Positions 23,165 through 35,704 are shown, counted from the first letter of the stretch. The stretch is 64,000 nucleotides of DNA from Deroplatys truncata (GCA_030765065.1 CM060989.1:56372001-56436000), one strand, 5' to 3'. The notes: a model not told the origin generated them from the sequence alone. Numbers and translations are program-made.

Positions 23165-23425
23165 CCGACTGCCTCTGTAGTCGAATGGGCAGCATTCCTA
23201 ACAACCCAGAGATCCCGAGTTCGATTCTCGTCTAGGCAGGGAGTTTTTCCTTTAACCAGAATCCTTCCTCCGCAGTGTCTGGTAGTATGAATGCGGAAGC
23301 TAACGTGTGTCCAAGGAAAACCACAGTTCAGAGAGTAAAACACCATCAGCAAATTGTTTCTGAAGTCAAGGCCCCCCGATATGAACGGGGCTATACAAAG
23401 GAACCCCCTATAAAAACTCTTAGCT
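23165..23425 (+). mobile_element. tRNA-derived SINE (fourth type)
   Basis: CTGTAGTCGAATGGGCAGC is A-box-like and CCGAGTTCGATTCTCG is a B box. The downstream body has CAGGGAGTTTTTCCTTTAAC and a GAACGGGGCTATACAAAGGA tail region. The 3' boundary is approximate. Confidence 0.65.
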
Positions 23426-24471
23426 ACTATAGGTAGGATTAGAGAATAACTATTTATCAAGCACGCAAAATAAGCTTTAGCGGAATTAAATATTTCTACT
23501 GGAATACTGGACGAGTCGGATAAAGCTTTTGCGTGCATGGTGCATACAATAGTTGAGTAAATTCTCTAAATTATATTAAATAAACATAATGTAAGCACTG
23601 TACTAATGTAAAAGCTAGTCATTTGTTGAAATTCTCACAGGCGCCTGAATCCTACGGTATGAAGCGTATCATTGCCTCTCGGGAAGCGTTGACTAACTAT
23701 ACAAAATGGTAGTGCTTATTCTATGCGCTCGTTTCTAAACAAGCTTGCGACTGAAAATATGGTTGAAAATCCTGAGGAAATTTCAATCCGAGCCAGAAAC
23801 ATCGAATCGGGAGCTGCTGCCAGCAAAATGGCGAGAAATATATTGCAATTAAAGACTGGTGCAGTGTTTCTCTTGTGAACGAAGATAGAATTACTGCCAT
23901 TTTGTTTTTATTACGCCGTTAAAGGTTTCCATAACATTTTAGCAGCGTCAGCCGCAAAAGTACTATTTTCGGAGTATTAACAGTCCGACAAGCAGTGCTT
24001 TAGAGTATGTACAAAAGTGATAAAATGGTCTTAAACTACCTCATCTAGACTGGAAAGTTTTTTGAACTTTTTTACTTATTTCTAATAACCAATGACGTAA
24101 TGAGCAAGGTTGCGGTCGGAGCGCTACGTCTTTCCTGGCCATCAGCTACGATTCGATTTGGTTTCTTCTCTCTTTTGTTTGTGATCCGAACTTCCATTTT
24201 GTGTTTACGTAATGGACACCTGCTTATGTACATTACCTACTAGGTATTATACCGATTTTTGATTGTTTTGTTTATATCTGTAAACTAATTTGCTAGGTCC
24301 CCTGACTAAAGATACAGCTCCTACTAGCTTTGTGACTACAGAGTCGAACAAACAGGTCATGCACCGCGCAAATGAGCAGTGCCAGATGACAATTCACGGA
24401 CCGTCCAAGTCCCAGTAAAGTCCTCCCGTACTTAAGTAAATCTTCCACAAAACCATACAACAATGGATAAG
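23426..24471. other. unassigned island
   Basis: About 1 kb of low-copy-looking DNA. The open frames across 24293-24673 run into the mariner terminus and have no known domain. Confidence 0.4.
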
Positions 24472-24473
24472 TA

Positions 24474-25687
24474 CGAGAGCAGTCCCAGAAGTACCCGACC
24501 TGATATATATTGTTTGTTTCATACAAATGACTGGTAGAAACTACCAGCCTTATAAAGCTTAAGTTTGAAGATGCTACTTCGTTTAGTAATTGTTTGACAG
24601 CCATCAATAGTGAACTCTCAGCGAATTTGTAAACATGGATAAAACTGGTCATTATGTGAAACAATACTTTCATTTGAAAGGTCTTGGTCCAACTAATATT
24701 AAAGCTGAGCTAGATTCTACTCTGGGGGAGTCTGCTCCTTCGTTTACAACAGTAAAATATTGGGTGGCAGAGTTTAAGCGAGGCCGTACGAGCTGCCAAG
24801 ACGAACATCGCAGTGGTCGACCAAATGAGGTGACCACAGCAGAAATTGTGAAGAAAATCCACAAAATGGTATTGGATGACCCGTCGACTGAAAGTGCGCG
24901 AGCTAGCAAGCATCATAGGCATTTCAAAAAGTGCTGTACATCGCATACTAACTGAAAATTTAGACATGAGAAAGCTGTGAGTAAGATGGGTGCCGCGTTT
25001 ACTCACATTGGAACAAAAGCAGCGTCGTGAAGATTTCTCAGTCGAGTGTTCGGCGATGATTTGCTGCAATAAAGCAGAGTTTTTGCGTCGATTCATAACC
25101 AGATGAAACATGGGTACATCACTTCAAGCTTGAGACGAAGGAATAGCCGAAACAGTGGAATGAAAGGGGAGAATCGGCCTCAAAGAAGGCGAAGATAGTT
25201 GCATCTGCAGGCAAGGTCATGGCGTCAGTTTTTTTTGGAATGTCTGTGGAATAATTTTGATTATCTTCAAAAAGGAACAGCAATCATTGGGGACGCATTT
25301 AGTGGAAAAGAAAGTTCTGTTTCATCAAGACAATGCACCAGTTCACACATCCATTATCGCCATGGCCAAAATCAATGAGTTAAAGTTCGAATTGCTTCCT
25401 CATGCATCCTATTCGCTAGATTTAGCTCCCTCTGATTATTTTCCATTTCCAAAGTTGAAGAAATAGCTTTGTGGTAAAAGATTTGCCAACAGTGAAGAGC
25501 TGGAGTCTGCAGTTGATGGCTATTTTGCAGAACTCGACAGTTCTCACTATAAGCAGGGTATCGAAGCTATTGAACATCGCTGGGAAGTGTGTCGAGCTGA
25601 AGGGAGTCTATGTAGAGAAATAAAGATGTTTTTCCCCAAAATGTTTGTTTTTCTTTGTTAGATCGGGTACTTCTGGGACAGCCCTCG
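24474..25687 (+). mobile_element. mariner element (copy 1), 1214 bp
   Basis: The ends CGAGAGCAGTCCCAGAAGTA and TACTTCTGGGACAGCCCTCG are inverted repeats of about 28 bp. TA duplications at 24472-24473 and 25688-25689. Same family as 52777-54027. Confidence 0.95.
24635..25630 (+). pseudogene. mariner transposase (DD34D), multiply disrupted
   Basis: Starts at the MDKTGH Met, the expected start, 160 bp inside the left end. The first helix-turn-helix is visible (FTTVKYWVAEFKRGRTSC, HRSGRPNEV), then a frameshift near 24875. RELASIIGISKSAVHRILT continues in another frame to a stop in MRKL*VRWVP. The first catalytic Asp region is decayed. HQDNAPVHTS near 25325 keeps the second Asp and DLAPSDYF near 25420 the third, exactly 34 residues apart. 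KLKK is followed by a stop. The copy cannot make active enzyme. Confidence 0.9.
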
Positions 25688-25689
25688 TA

Positions 25690-25864
25690 GTGGCACATGT
25701 GTATGGGAGAAAAACTTATAAAATAACATCCACTGTTCTGTTATTTCCCAACTCCTTCCGGCCCCCCCCCCCGCTTATGGGCTGCTCTGTTGTGCAAAAT
25801 TAAGTGCAAAGCCCATTCACAATGAAAGCTTAACGGTAACAACGCAGCTTAAAGACAGGCGAGT
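25690..25864. other. spacer with poly-C tract
   Basis: Contains an 11-12 bp C-run near 25762. It separates the mariner from the LTR-like repeat. Confidence 0.4.
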
Positions 25865-26577
25865 TGAGGCAGTATTTAACACTTAAATGATTTTAGTCAA
25901 ATTATATAATATGTAAATTCAATAACAGCCCACCTTGAAGCAATATGTATATAATAATTTGTAAAATGTATGCAACAGTCTTTGCATATGCTTATATTAT
26001 TGTATCCATGTGTATTAATGTTATGTGAATATATTACGTAATTTAATAATGTAGGAGCTGTGAGAATAATAAGTTAAACGTTGCTAACAATGAGGTAACC
26101 TTGAGGCAATAATGAGTTTGAGTGTTTAAATGTTATTTGTGATTCTTGGAAGCATTAATCTAATTTTAGTGACATTTTATAAAAATAGCAGCTTTAGTTA
26201 AATGCAGGTATTCTATTGGAGTAAGATTAGGCAATCATAGACTTGAAATACAGAAATTTACAAGTTTAGACGGTTGAAATCTAGTCGGTTGCCTGCAGAC
26301 AGTGATAGTAACCGGTTTCAAAATGCGTCCTCGAGAGATTTAATATGTATTCGTGCGAGACGAAAAATAGTTTTACGTGGTAAAAAGTGTAATTAATAAA
26401 AAGAATCTCACAGGTCTATATCAGTGAACTGCTATTTAATTTGTGTCAAGGATTAATAAAAAGGAGTGAATTAAAACTTCCAATCTGCGTAAGCCTACAT
26501 TCTTGTCGCATCACGCCCTGCCAATACATAGCAGCAACTAACTACTTCAAATTGACGCCCAAAGCGTGGTGCAAACT
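25865..26577 (+). mobile_element. candidate LTR with primer-binding-like site (copy 2)
   Basis: Starts TGAGGCAGTATTTAACAC and reads to ACTACTTCA near 26549, followed by TTGACGCCCAAAGCGTGGTG. It matches copy 1 in reverse orientation over most of its length. A second, diverged CTTCAAATTAGCGTCCATAC occurs about 50 bp further on. No internal coding region follows, so it is a solo or truncated LTR if the call is right. Confidence 0.45.
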
Positions 26578-27370
26578 CCTATAACAAAAGACTTCAAATT
26601 AGCGTCCATACGTGGAACTAAATAAACAACTCAAACAAGATATAACTTCTTCAGAGTTAAGGCCGTACACAATGCAACCGTAGACGTAACGCAATAACTT
26701 GACACGTTTCTAGACCCGTAAATTGCACGCAGAAATCTTCCGAGTGTACAATAAGTTTCAACCCGAATAACGCAACCAATAATATCCAATATGAAAATTC
26801 ATCCAGTCTTTACAATTAAATAGGCAATATAAAGTAGTTGTACCGAGCAAACAGATCAACATCTAACGTCAGCAATTAAAATGGTGTGACACGACTCCCT
26901 GGAAGAGCACAATGATTGTACAGTAGATGGTGTAAAACCTCGCATCGTGATAGTGTTGTTCAGCAGCTGGCACTGCATGGAGAGGGGGAAAAAATTCTTC
27001 CTGTTTGCACAACGCAAGCATAAAGTTGCGAGTTGCAAATGCGATGTGACTAATGGCCGTGTGCATCATCCTCGTTAAACCCTTCAGGGACCTTCAGCTT
27101 ACTGAGGTAAGAATTTGACCCGGGTAAATAACAGAGGTGCAACAATGTTTAGGTGACCGTGGTTACCTGGCAGGTGCTCACTTTGGTTGAGCGCACAGTT
27201 CATTGCATGCAGACTACTGAACGCACCCGAATGTACATTATGTCGTCTGTTTTTCACTTGTTCTATTTCTTTGTTGAAGCGTATGCATGTAGTTCAGCAT
27301 GGAATGGAGAAAAGCAAAAGCAGACCATAGTTTCTCTATTATGTTATTAAATTTAACATGCAATTCTTAA
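26578..27370. other. unassigned island
   Basis: No recognised gene or repeat. Overlapping short minus-strand open frames around 26860-27060 have no motif. Confidence 0.4.
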
Positions 27371-27377
27371 GAAAAAA

Positions 27378-28161
27378 TCTTAATGTATTACACTCGCATG
27401 ACTTTCTACTCTTGTACGAACTATTTTTACAAACGCTTATTCCCCATATGTTTCATGTTATTGCTAATTTTCTTATAGATGCAAGGGGAATTGGTAGGCT
27501 TTAAGCGATAGTCAAATATTTTAAGAACTGGTTGCTATGTAGAGCATTCCATTATCTTTGTATTACCAGGACAAAAAAAAATGAATAACGAATTTGAGAA
27601 AAAGTATAAGCATTGGAAAATTTAAGGGAACAAGCAATATCTCAAAAATGGTTCACTCAACAAAAAAACTGTATATGACAAATTATGTATTTTAACGCGA
27701 TCTACATTTTTTTGTGTAGTAAAAGTTTGTCTATCTCTTATGGTTTACCAGTTATGCAAAAGTCGTTCACAATGAAGAATGCCTTTGGAGACATTCCCAG
27801 AAAATTCGAGATATACATTTCATTTGTCATGAAAATGTCTTAAACATATTATATTTTAATCAAAATCGTTAGCCATTTGAGAAAATTAAAATTTTCGAAA
27901 AATGTTCCATATAAAGGATGAGGTGGGGGATTTTCTTGAAAACCTTCGTGTCGCATCTCTGGAAGATACTGAACCTAAATGCCCATTTGGTGTTCATCCG
28001 ACTGTTCGTTTCTGAGTTATGCTGTTCTCACACTCGCACACCTTTTTCTAAAAAGGATATTTTGGGATTCAAGGGCTTCAAACATGCATTTCCGGTGAAA
28101 CCTCGATATCGAATTTTTAGGTGGAATGCAATACTTCCCCTACTTACTATACGTAGTAGAG
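27378..28161 (+). mobile_element. family H, subfamily A, near full-length
   Basis: 5' end mutated (TCTTAATGTATTACACTCGC), 3' hairpin intact but the terminal AGAAAGTAA lost (TAGAGTATGTCCC). The microsatellite site is CTCACACTCGCACACC with no expansion. Confidence 0.88.
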
Positions 28162-28766
28162 TATGTCCCTTAGGATTTCAGATATCTGGAAACCCTGTTA
28201 GCAAATACTTCAACTGTTGAAATTCGTAGATGGATTAATCACACTATACAGGCAAAGCTATGCAAACAATGTAATTAGTACTGCAGTTATGCAGGTATAT
28301 AAATGTAGCTAAATTTGGTTGCATTATGTTGATACCATGGGCAACATGTTCGAATAGTTAATTTTATTTAAAACTGTGGAGTTCGTGATTTTTTTCTTTT
28401 TGTTCCTTCAGAGATAAGCATATTCTTGTGTACACCGTAACCATGTTTGGAGGTGGAAACGTAAATTGTCATTTCTACAGGTAGGAACAATGACCTCTTC
28501 TTTGAACTAAAACAAGCAAAACTGAAAAAGTTTTCAATTAGGTGGAGAGGACCAACACTTTCTAAAAGCACGCTCGTGTATCTACGTCATAACCGTAACG
28601 TGATTTCCAACGCTACAAAGAGCAAGTGCGCCAATATGCGGGTTCACTAACCCATTTACACGTTTTCCAAGTTCAAGGCCAACGTACTGCAACAAATAGC
28701 AATTCCGTACTTCAATGTTCACGCCGGTGGAAATGTTATTGCTGTAGATGAACGTTTGAGAGCTTA
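28162..28766. other. unassigned island
   Basis: About 600 bp with no recognised feature. Confidence 0.4.
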
Positions 28767-29563
28767 TTACTCTCTAAGACGTATAGAATAGGTAGAGAAC
28801 GTATTGTATTTCAGCCAAAAATTCGATACCGAGATTTCACCGGAAATACACGTTTTGAGGGCCCCTAAATAAACCGCTTTTAGAAAAAGGACCGCGTGTG
28901 TATCTGAACAGCATAACTAAAAAACGTAACCTCTTAATAAGTACCAAACTAGGTATTTAAGTTCAGTACCTTCCAAAGATTCGACGCAAAGATTTTCAAC
29001 AAAATCCCCCACCCCAAACTAACCTTTATATGGAACATAACTTTAATATAGCATATTTCGAAATATTTAGGTGACAAATTAAATATATATATATCATGAA
29101 TTTTCTGGAAATACTCTGAAGCCCTCTTCATTCGGAAGGAATTTTATATAATCTTTCATAACTAATAAATGTTAAGGGATAGACGAAAATGTGTTACACA
29201 AAAAATACATTTTTAAAAACACTATTTCAAAACTTTTGTGCCATAAGCCATTTCCGAGATTGTCTTATTAATGCTCGATTTGTTCAATGCGTTGTTATTC
29301 TTTTAAGTCTATTTTCAGTCGTTTCTCGCGATTGCATGGAAAGAGTAGGTATGCAATTTTAAGGCCAATGTATAGCACCCAGTTCTTAAAACATTTGACT
29401 ATTGCTGTTCTTTGTATCTATAACGAAACGTGTAATGTAGCTATTTCTACAAAGTTTTATTTGGATTAAAATGAAGTAGAAAAATAAACTTTCGAAAGAG
29501 TAACTTGTATACCCACTAATAAACGATAAAGGGTAGAGAAAGTCATGTGAATGCAACTATCAC
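28767..29563 (-). mobile_element. family H, subfamily C, full-length but decayed
   Basis: From ATTACTCTCTAAGACGTATA to GGGTAGAGAAAGTCATGTGA. It has the C-type 5' module (TCTCGCGATTGCATGGAAAG, CTATAACGAAACGTGTAATG). Several short deletions. Confidence 0.82.
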
Positions 29564-29574
29564 TTAGGTACCTA

Positions 29575-29668
29575 TATATTAAATAGAAAGGATCTTTTCG
29601 CCCAAAATTTCGTTATCGAGATTTCAATGGAAGCGCACATCAGGGTCCCCTGAATTTAAATATATATT
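29575..29668 (-). mobile_element. family H 3'-end scrap
   Basis: About 95 bp containing AATTTCGTTATCGAGATTTC and GGGTCCCCTGAATTTAAAT, then an A/T-rich break where the next plus copy begins. Confidence 0.55.
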
Positions 29669-29714
29669 ATGTATGTTATCTTTAATTATATAAAATTAAA
29701 AATTTTCTTCACAG

Positions 29715-30334
29715 CACTTATCCGCTATATACTGGCCTTAAAATGCTATACTCTTTACATTAAATCGCGAGAAACACGAACGTGGGCGGTAGGTACTTCA
29801 AAAGATGGCCAAGTATTAAATAATTCAAACCAATAATGGGTATCTTAAAAGTCTGACACCATAAAACAGGTTATTTGGAATAAACTGTTTTAGAGAGATT
29901 AAACTTTTGTGTAGTGCCCTTTTTTCCGTCTCCAATGGTTTACATTACATTATACAAAATTCCTTAAGAATGTAGGAATTCACAGGCTATTGCCAGAAAA
30001 TTTAAGATTATCTACATTTTGTTACGTAAATACCAAATATATTTCATTCTAATTAAAATCACTACAGCCACTTCTGAGACAATAAAAAATATCTAAAAGT
30101 TTGCCGTGTAAATGGTAGTTTGGGATAGGGAGATATTTTAAAACTCTTGTCGCATTTTTGGAAAATACTGAACTTAGTAGCCAAGTTTGGGTTATGCTGT
30201 GCACCCACACTCGCATATATTTCTAAGCATGTTCTTTTTTGGGATTCAAGGGAACACATTTCCGATGAAATCCCGACATAGAATTTGAGTGAAATGCAAT
30301 ACTGGGCTATCGACCATATACGTGGTAGAGAACT
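29715..30334 (+). mobile_element. family H, subfamily C, 5'-truncated
   Basis: Enters at CGCTATATACTGGCCTTAAA, passes AATCGCGAGAAACACGAACG and ends CCATATACGTGGTAGAGAAC. No expanded microsatellite. Confidence 0.75.
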
Positions 30335-30344
30335 TTTAGAAAAT

Positions 30345-30565
30345 AAAAAATAACGAAGGATTGTCCACATTAAGAGAAATTTGGGTCGGGGGGATTTTCT
30401 TTTAAATCATCGTCGCATCTTTCGAAAATGCTGAACTTATATACCATGTTTGGCATTTACCCAACATTTGAGTTGTAGGGTTTCGTTCTCTCTGACGTTC
30501 TTTTAAAAAGTTTTGGGTGGTTGAATGCAATATTTTATCTTTTAGGTACATGATAGAGAAATTAT
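30345..30565 (+). mobile_element. family H 3' module, degenerate tandem fragment
   Basis: Repeats the TTTGGGTCGGGGGGATTTTC to ATGATAGAGAAATTATAAA portion directly after the previous copy. A tandem 3' module without its 5' end. Confidence 0.6.
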
Positions 30566-30737
30566 AAAGTAAAACAAATTTTTAATCTCTGGGCTTTTTA
30601 TATTGTTTCATTATTCCTCTTTACAAGAGCCGATTCTCCAAACTCTGTTCCACGAAAATGTTTTAAAACTTATGCGGATGTTTTGGATGATAAACTATTT
30701 TAACTGTATATTTTCGCGGAAAGAACTATCTGAAAAA

Positions 30738-31492
30738 CTGATGTGTTGCACTCGCATGACTTTCTCTACTCTCTAAAAACTATTTTTACAAACGCTTATT
30801 CTCCATCTACTTCATGTTAATAGAGATAAACATTTGTAGAAACTTATCTTGCTGCCAATTTTCTTGTAGATGCAAGGGAAATATGGTAGGCTTTAAGCGA
30901 TAGTCAAATATTTTAGGAGCTCGTTGCTATGTGGAGTATTCCATTCTCTTTCCTATGAGAAAAAGTAGGAGTGTTGGAAAATTCAAACAGATAACAAGGA
31001 ATATCTCGGTAATGGCTCTCTCCAGTATATACATACAACGAATTAACTAGCTACACATTTTTTTTCGTATAAAAAATTTATTATGGTTTACCAGTTCTGT
31101 AAAACCCATTCAGAAAGGATATTTGGGGACATTCCCAGAAAATTCTAGATATACATTTTATTTGTCACGAAAATCTCTTAAATATGGTATTTTAAACAAA
31201 ACCGTTAAGAGCCATTTTTAAGAAAATCAAACTTTTCGAAAAATGTTCCATGTAAAGGGTAGTCTGGGGTGGGGGGATTTTCTTTAAAATCCCCGTGTCA
31301 CATCTTTGGAAGATGCTGAGCCTAAATACCAATTCTGGTATGAGTTATGCTCTTTAGACACATTGACCTTTTCTAGAAAGTATTTTTTGGATTCAGGGGA
31401 CCTCAAAACATGTATTTCCGGTGAAATCTCTGTATAGAATTTGGGTGGAATGCAATACTTACCCTTCTTACTGTATGTAGTAGAGAAAGTAA
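30738..31492 (+). mobile_element. family H, subfamily A, near full-length
   Basis: 5' end CTGATGTGTTGCACTCGCAT, 3' end ACTGTATGTAGTAGAGAAAG. The microsatellite site is nearly absent (TTTAGACACATTGACC). Confidence 0.88.
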
Positions 31493-33221
31493 AAATATAC
31501 AGGACTGAATTTAAAACTTTTTTCGAGGTCAACTCACAAAGGATGTTAATGGGTTGTTCCTGTGAAAAAGTGTCTTAAAATATACTGTTTTGCGCGTCTT
31601 GTTTTTTTTGGGGGGGGGAAGTTTCCATTTAACTGTAGCAGAAAATATACGGGACTTTTGAAACGCACTGTATAAATACTTATTTCATTTTTTTTAATAT
31701 TGTTTATTAAGCGTTTCATTCAGTCAAGTCTTAGCAAATACCACTCGTGAGTTAGATATTACCCAGATAAGATAACTGTAAAAATCATGCCTCGCATCGG
31801 CTTGCGATAAAAGGCTTTCTGCATGGATTGAAAAACCTCTTCGTAAAGTCATACTTGACTGCAACGCAAGCGCCGTTCTTAAACGCATTGACACCGGTAA
31901 CGTAATGCAGATACGTTGCCCTTTATTATATTTCTAATTAAAATCCGAATTTATCTTTTGAATAGAGTAGATTTGAGCTGTTTCCTGTGACCTTCAAGCA
32001 GGACGATGTACGAATATTAATTGTAATGCAAGATATACAGACGCTGAGGTTGAGTAAAATAGCTTATACGCACACTTTTCATTAACTGACTGGATAGCAA
32101 GATCTATGGGACTTATTCAGATATTTAGTTCGCTTTGGATTTCATCAAACTAGGTTGGGGTCTTTTTGAAAGGTTGAACACAAATTTATTGAAGTCTAAG
32201 TTGGACTGCATATTCTCTGGCCAAAAAGAGGGAGGAATTAAGGTAAGAAATTATTTAAGTTACGTTCAGGCGATTGTAATTTGATTATAACCACCACATT
32301 GAACAGTTTTTCATGCAGAAGCATAAGAGGACTTAAGTTTACCATGGTAAACGAATTCTCTACCTCGCAGATAATCAAAGTGCTTTAAAGGCGCCCTCTT
32401 CAGAACAAGTGAAATGAAAACTGTATGACAATGCCTAAATGTCTTGATTGCCCTGTTATCTCGAAATACGATGAGACATAAGGCATCTACGGAAATAAAG
32501 TTGATCAGCTGGCTAAAAGGATACCGAGGTATAGGGGAAACAAATTAATGGAAGTTCCCAAAAATTAAACATAGCCGACTTATCACTAAAATGAATTACT
32601 GTCAAACTTACAACGGTACTGCTATTTCCAAGAGTCTGAATAACCTATAGAAACAGGACATGCATTTTCGTATACCTGGCCCATTTTAACAGCTGTGCAA
32701 CTTAAAACGGACGATATAATGACTTAAAATCTATAAAAGTTTCATAACTAACATTTACAGTACAAGCAGTTTACCAGATATATCTGGAATAAAGAAAAAA
32801 TCTTTTCATATTCAAATTTATCAATAAACTATAGCCACATTTATTAACAGGGCCTTAGTCCACTTCTCTATCTCTACTGCAAAGCGGTGGAAAAAATAAC
32901 GGATCAAAGCAAAGACAATTAAAAAAAAAGTATTGAAAAATTGTTTTAAAACAATTAGAAAATGCGGAGCAGTAATTTAAGCACAAATAGTTCCAAATAA
33001 ACGCTTAAGTGAAACACAATGGCGTCTACACAACTAAGGATACTTTACGCTTTGTTTCATTGCGTAATTTCTTATGGTATCCATACTTAGGGCAATAGTG
33101 CCAATATATACAAAGTATTAACTCTGCAGAAAAATATCTTAAGAATTATAACTGGTTCATTGTCGACCTATATTTAAATATTTTAAAATCCTGACACTAT
33201 TTAATGGGGCCACAAATCTTT
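31493..33221. other. largest non-repetitive island of the middle region
   Basis: 1.7 kb with no family H, SINE or transposase. A G-run (GGGGGGGGG) lies near 31609. I see no open frame or splice-flanked exon I would defend. Confidence 0.45.
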
Positions 33222-34001
33222 TTACTTTCTCTACTACGTATAGTAAGTAGGGGAAGTATTGCATTCCACCCAAAAATTCCATACCGAGATTTCACCGGAA
33301 ATACATGTTTTCAGACCCCCTGAATCCAAAAAAAGCATTTTTGGAAACATGTCCGTGTGTGTCCGTCTGTGAACAGCATAACTCAGAAACGAACAGGCGG
33401 ATAAACACCAAACTTGGTATTTAGGTTCAGTATCTTCCAGAGATGCGACACGAAGGTTTTCAAGAAAATCCCCCACCCCAGGCTACCCTTTACATCGAAG
33501 ATTTTTCGAAAATTTTAATTTTCTCGAAAATGGCTCTAACGATTTTGATTAAAATATATGTTTAAGATATTTTCATGACAAATAAAATGTATATCTCGAA
33601 TTTTCTGGGAATGTCTCCAAAAGTATTCTTTATTGTGAACGACTTTTGCATAACTGGTAAACGATAAGAGATAGATAAAATTTTACTATACGAAAAATGT
33701 AGATCGCGTTAAAATACACAATTTATGTCACACATTTTTGTTGTTGAGTGAACCATTTTCGAGATATTGCTTGTTATTACCTTAAATTTTCCAATACTTG
33801 TACTTTTTCTCAAATTCGTTATTCATTTTTTTTTCGTCCTGGTAATACAAAGAATGGAATACTCCACATAGCAACCAGCTCTTAAACGCAATAAGATTAA
33901 CATCTCGATATCTCGATTAACATGAAGCATATGAAGAATAAGCGTTTGTAAAAATAGGTTGTACACGTGTAGAGAAAGTCATGTGAGTGTAACACATCAG
34001 A
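33222..34001 (-). mobile_element. family H, subfamily A, full-length
   Basis: Intact 3' hairpin, subterminal motifs at both ends, short microsatellite GTGTGTGTCCGTCTGTG. It lies in A-runs on both sides (minus-strand AAAGATTTG at the 3' flank and ATATAAAAA at the 5' flank). Confidence 0.92.
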
Positions 34002-34021
34002 TTTTTATATACTGTTACACA

Positions 34022-34107
34022 CACATTTCTTTAGGGCGGGCTGTTATTGAATTTACATATTATATAATTTGATTGAAATCATTTAAGTGTTAAAAACACT
34101 GCCTCAG
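34022..34107 (-). mobile_element. fragment of the candidate LTR (copy 3)
   Basis: GGCGGGCTGTTATTGAATTT to AAACACTGCCTCA matches 5390-5457 and ends at the same TGAGGCAG terminus, supporting that point as a true element end. Confidence 0.55.
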
Positions 34108-34499
34108 CACGTGGTTGGAATCAGCACACGTACTGCCAAAACCTCAGTAAAAGCATTAAGGAAGCACGCCCAAATCTATCCTGTACAAAGACAAGCCAGG
34201 AAACTGCTTTTTGGTCCATACAACATTTTCCTCATCTCTTCCGAGGCTGAACGGAAGAGAAACAAGGAAAGTAGTTTCATTAATTTCAGAACATGGCCAC
34301 TTTAGAAAACTATCTAGTAAAGTAGGTCTTTACAAAAAAACGACCCCATTAGAATGTACAAAGAGGATGAAGAACTGTCTTACATATCCTGTTTGATTTC
34401 CTTTCCTCAAGAAAGGTTTACACTTTCCATAACCAGGGAAAAACTAGGAAAGGATGCCGACATTGGAACTAAAATACTGCAACTTTGTCGTATTCCATT
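34108..34499. other. unassigned sequence
   Basis: Two short overlapping plus-strand open frames (34087-34305, 34211-34396) without recognisable similarity; not called. Confidence 0.4.
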
Positions 34500-34757
34500 C
34501 TAGCCTTTAGTTTCCAAGGTCGCGGGTTCAAACTCGGCGGAGGACGATGGATTTTTTTTTCGGGCGGAAAAATCCTTAGCATGGCTTCCATCGTAAGGGA
34601 AGTAAAGCCAAGCCAGTGGTCCCGTGTCGTAGATTTACGGCACGTAAAAGAACCTCAAGCCTGATAAAGAGGCCTCTGAGCTAAATTACCGGTCTTTCAC
34701 GCCCAATATAGAATGGAACGCTAAGGACCACAGCAGTTAAAGAGCGTCCATAAATAA
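34500..34757 (+). mobile_element. SINE, same family as 6842-7195, 5'-truncated
   Basis: Begins at TAGCCTTTAGTTTCCAAGG, so the A box is lost. B box CGGGTTCAAACTCGGCGG is present. The body is colinear with the 6.8-kb copy to GAGCGTCCATAAATAAAAC. It abuts a family H copy at 34769. Confidence 0.85.
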
Positions 34758-34768
34758 AACTCAATTTT

Positions 34769-35700
34769 TTACTTTCTCTACTACGTATAGTAAGTAGGGG
34801 AAGTATTGCATTCCACCCAAAAATTCGATACCGAGATTTCACCGGAAATAATGTTTTGAGACACCCTGAATCCAAAAAAAGCATTTTTGGAAACATGTCC
34901 GTGTGAGTGTGAACAGCATAACTCAGAAACGAACAGTCAGATAAACACCAAACTTTGTATTTAGGTTCGGTATCTTTCAGAGATGCAACACGAAGGTTTT
35001 CAAGAAAATCCCCCACCCCTAACTACCCTTTACATGGAACACTTTTCCAAAATTTTAATTTTCTCAAAAATGGCTCTAACGATTTTGATTAAAATATCAT
35101 GTGTAAGATGTTTTAATGACAAATGAAATGTATATCTTGAATTTTCTGGGAATGTCTCCAAAAGTATTCTTCTTTGTGAACGACTTTTGCATAACTGGTA
35201 AATCATAAGAGATAGACAAAATTTTACTACACAAAAAATGTAGATCGCGTTAAAATACACAATTTATGTCACATTTTGTTTTGTTGAGTGAACCATTTTC
35301 GAGATATTGCTTGTTATTCCCTTAAATTTTTCAATACTTATTTTCTCAATAGGGAATTCGTTATTCATTTTTTTTGTCTTGAATATGCAAAGAGTATTAA
35401 TCTGAGGCAAAGAGAATGGTACTGCACCTAGCAACCAGCTATTAAGTGATAGTCTATGCTTAAAGGCTACTGTATTTCTATATTGGCCTTGCAAATACAA
35501 AACAAGGGGAACATAGTAAGCCTTAAGCGATAGTCAAATATTTTTAGAACTGGTCGTTATGTGTAAAATGTAATTCTCTTTGCATGTCAAACGATCGTTT
35601 CTGCAAATGTTTATCTCGATTAATATGAAATAGATGGAGAATAAAGAGTTTGTAAAAATAATTTACAAGAGTAGAGAAAGTCATGCGAGTGTAACATTAG
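34769..35700 (-). mobile_element. family H, subfamily B with internal inversion
   Basis: Full-length, 932 bp. The stretch 35505-35602, holding AAGCGATAGTCAAATATTTT and TTCTCTTTGCATGTC, is flipped relative to the rest of the element. The identical arrangement recurs at 63256-63352, so it is a lineage marker rather than a local accident. Microsatellite GTGTGAGTGTG. Confidence 0.88.
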
Positions 35701-35704
35701 ATTT

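Noticed and set aside
24293-24673. 126-codon minus-strand open frame
   Set aside because: It crosses the left terminal repeat and start of the mariner, so it is antisense to transposon sequence.
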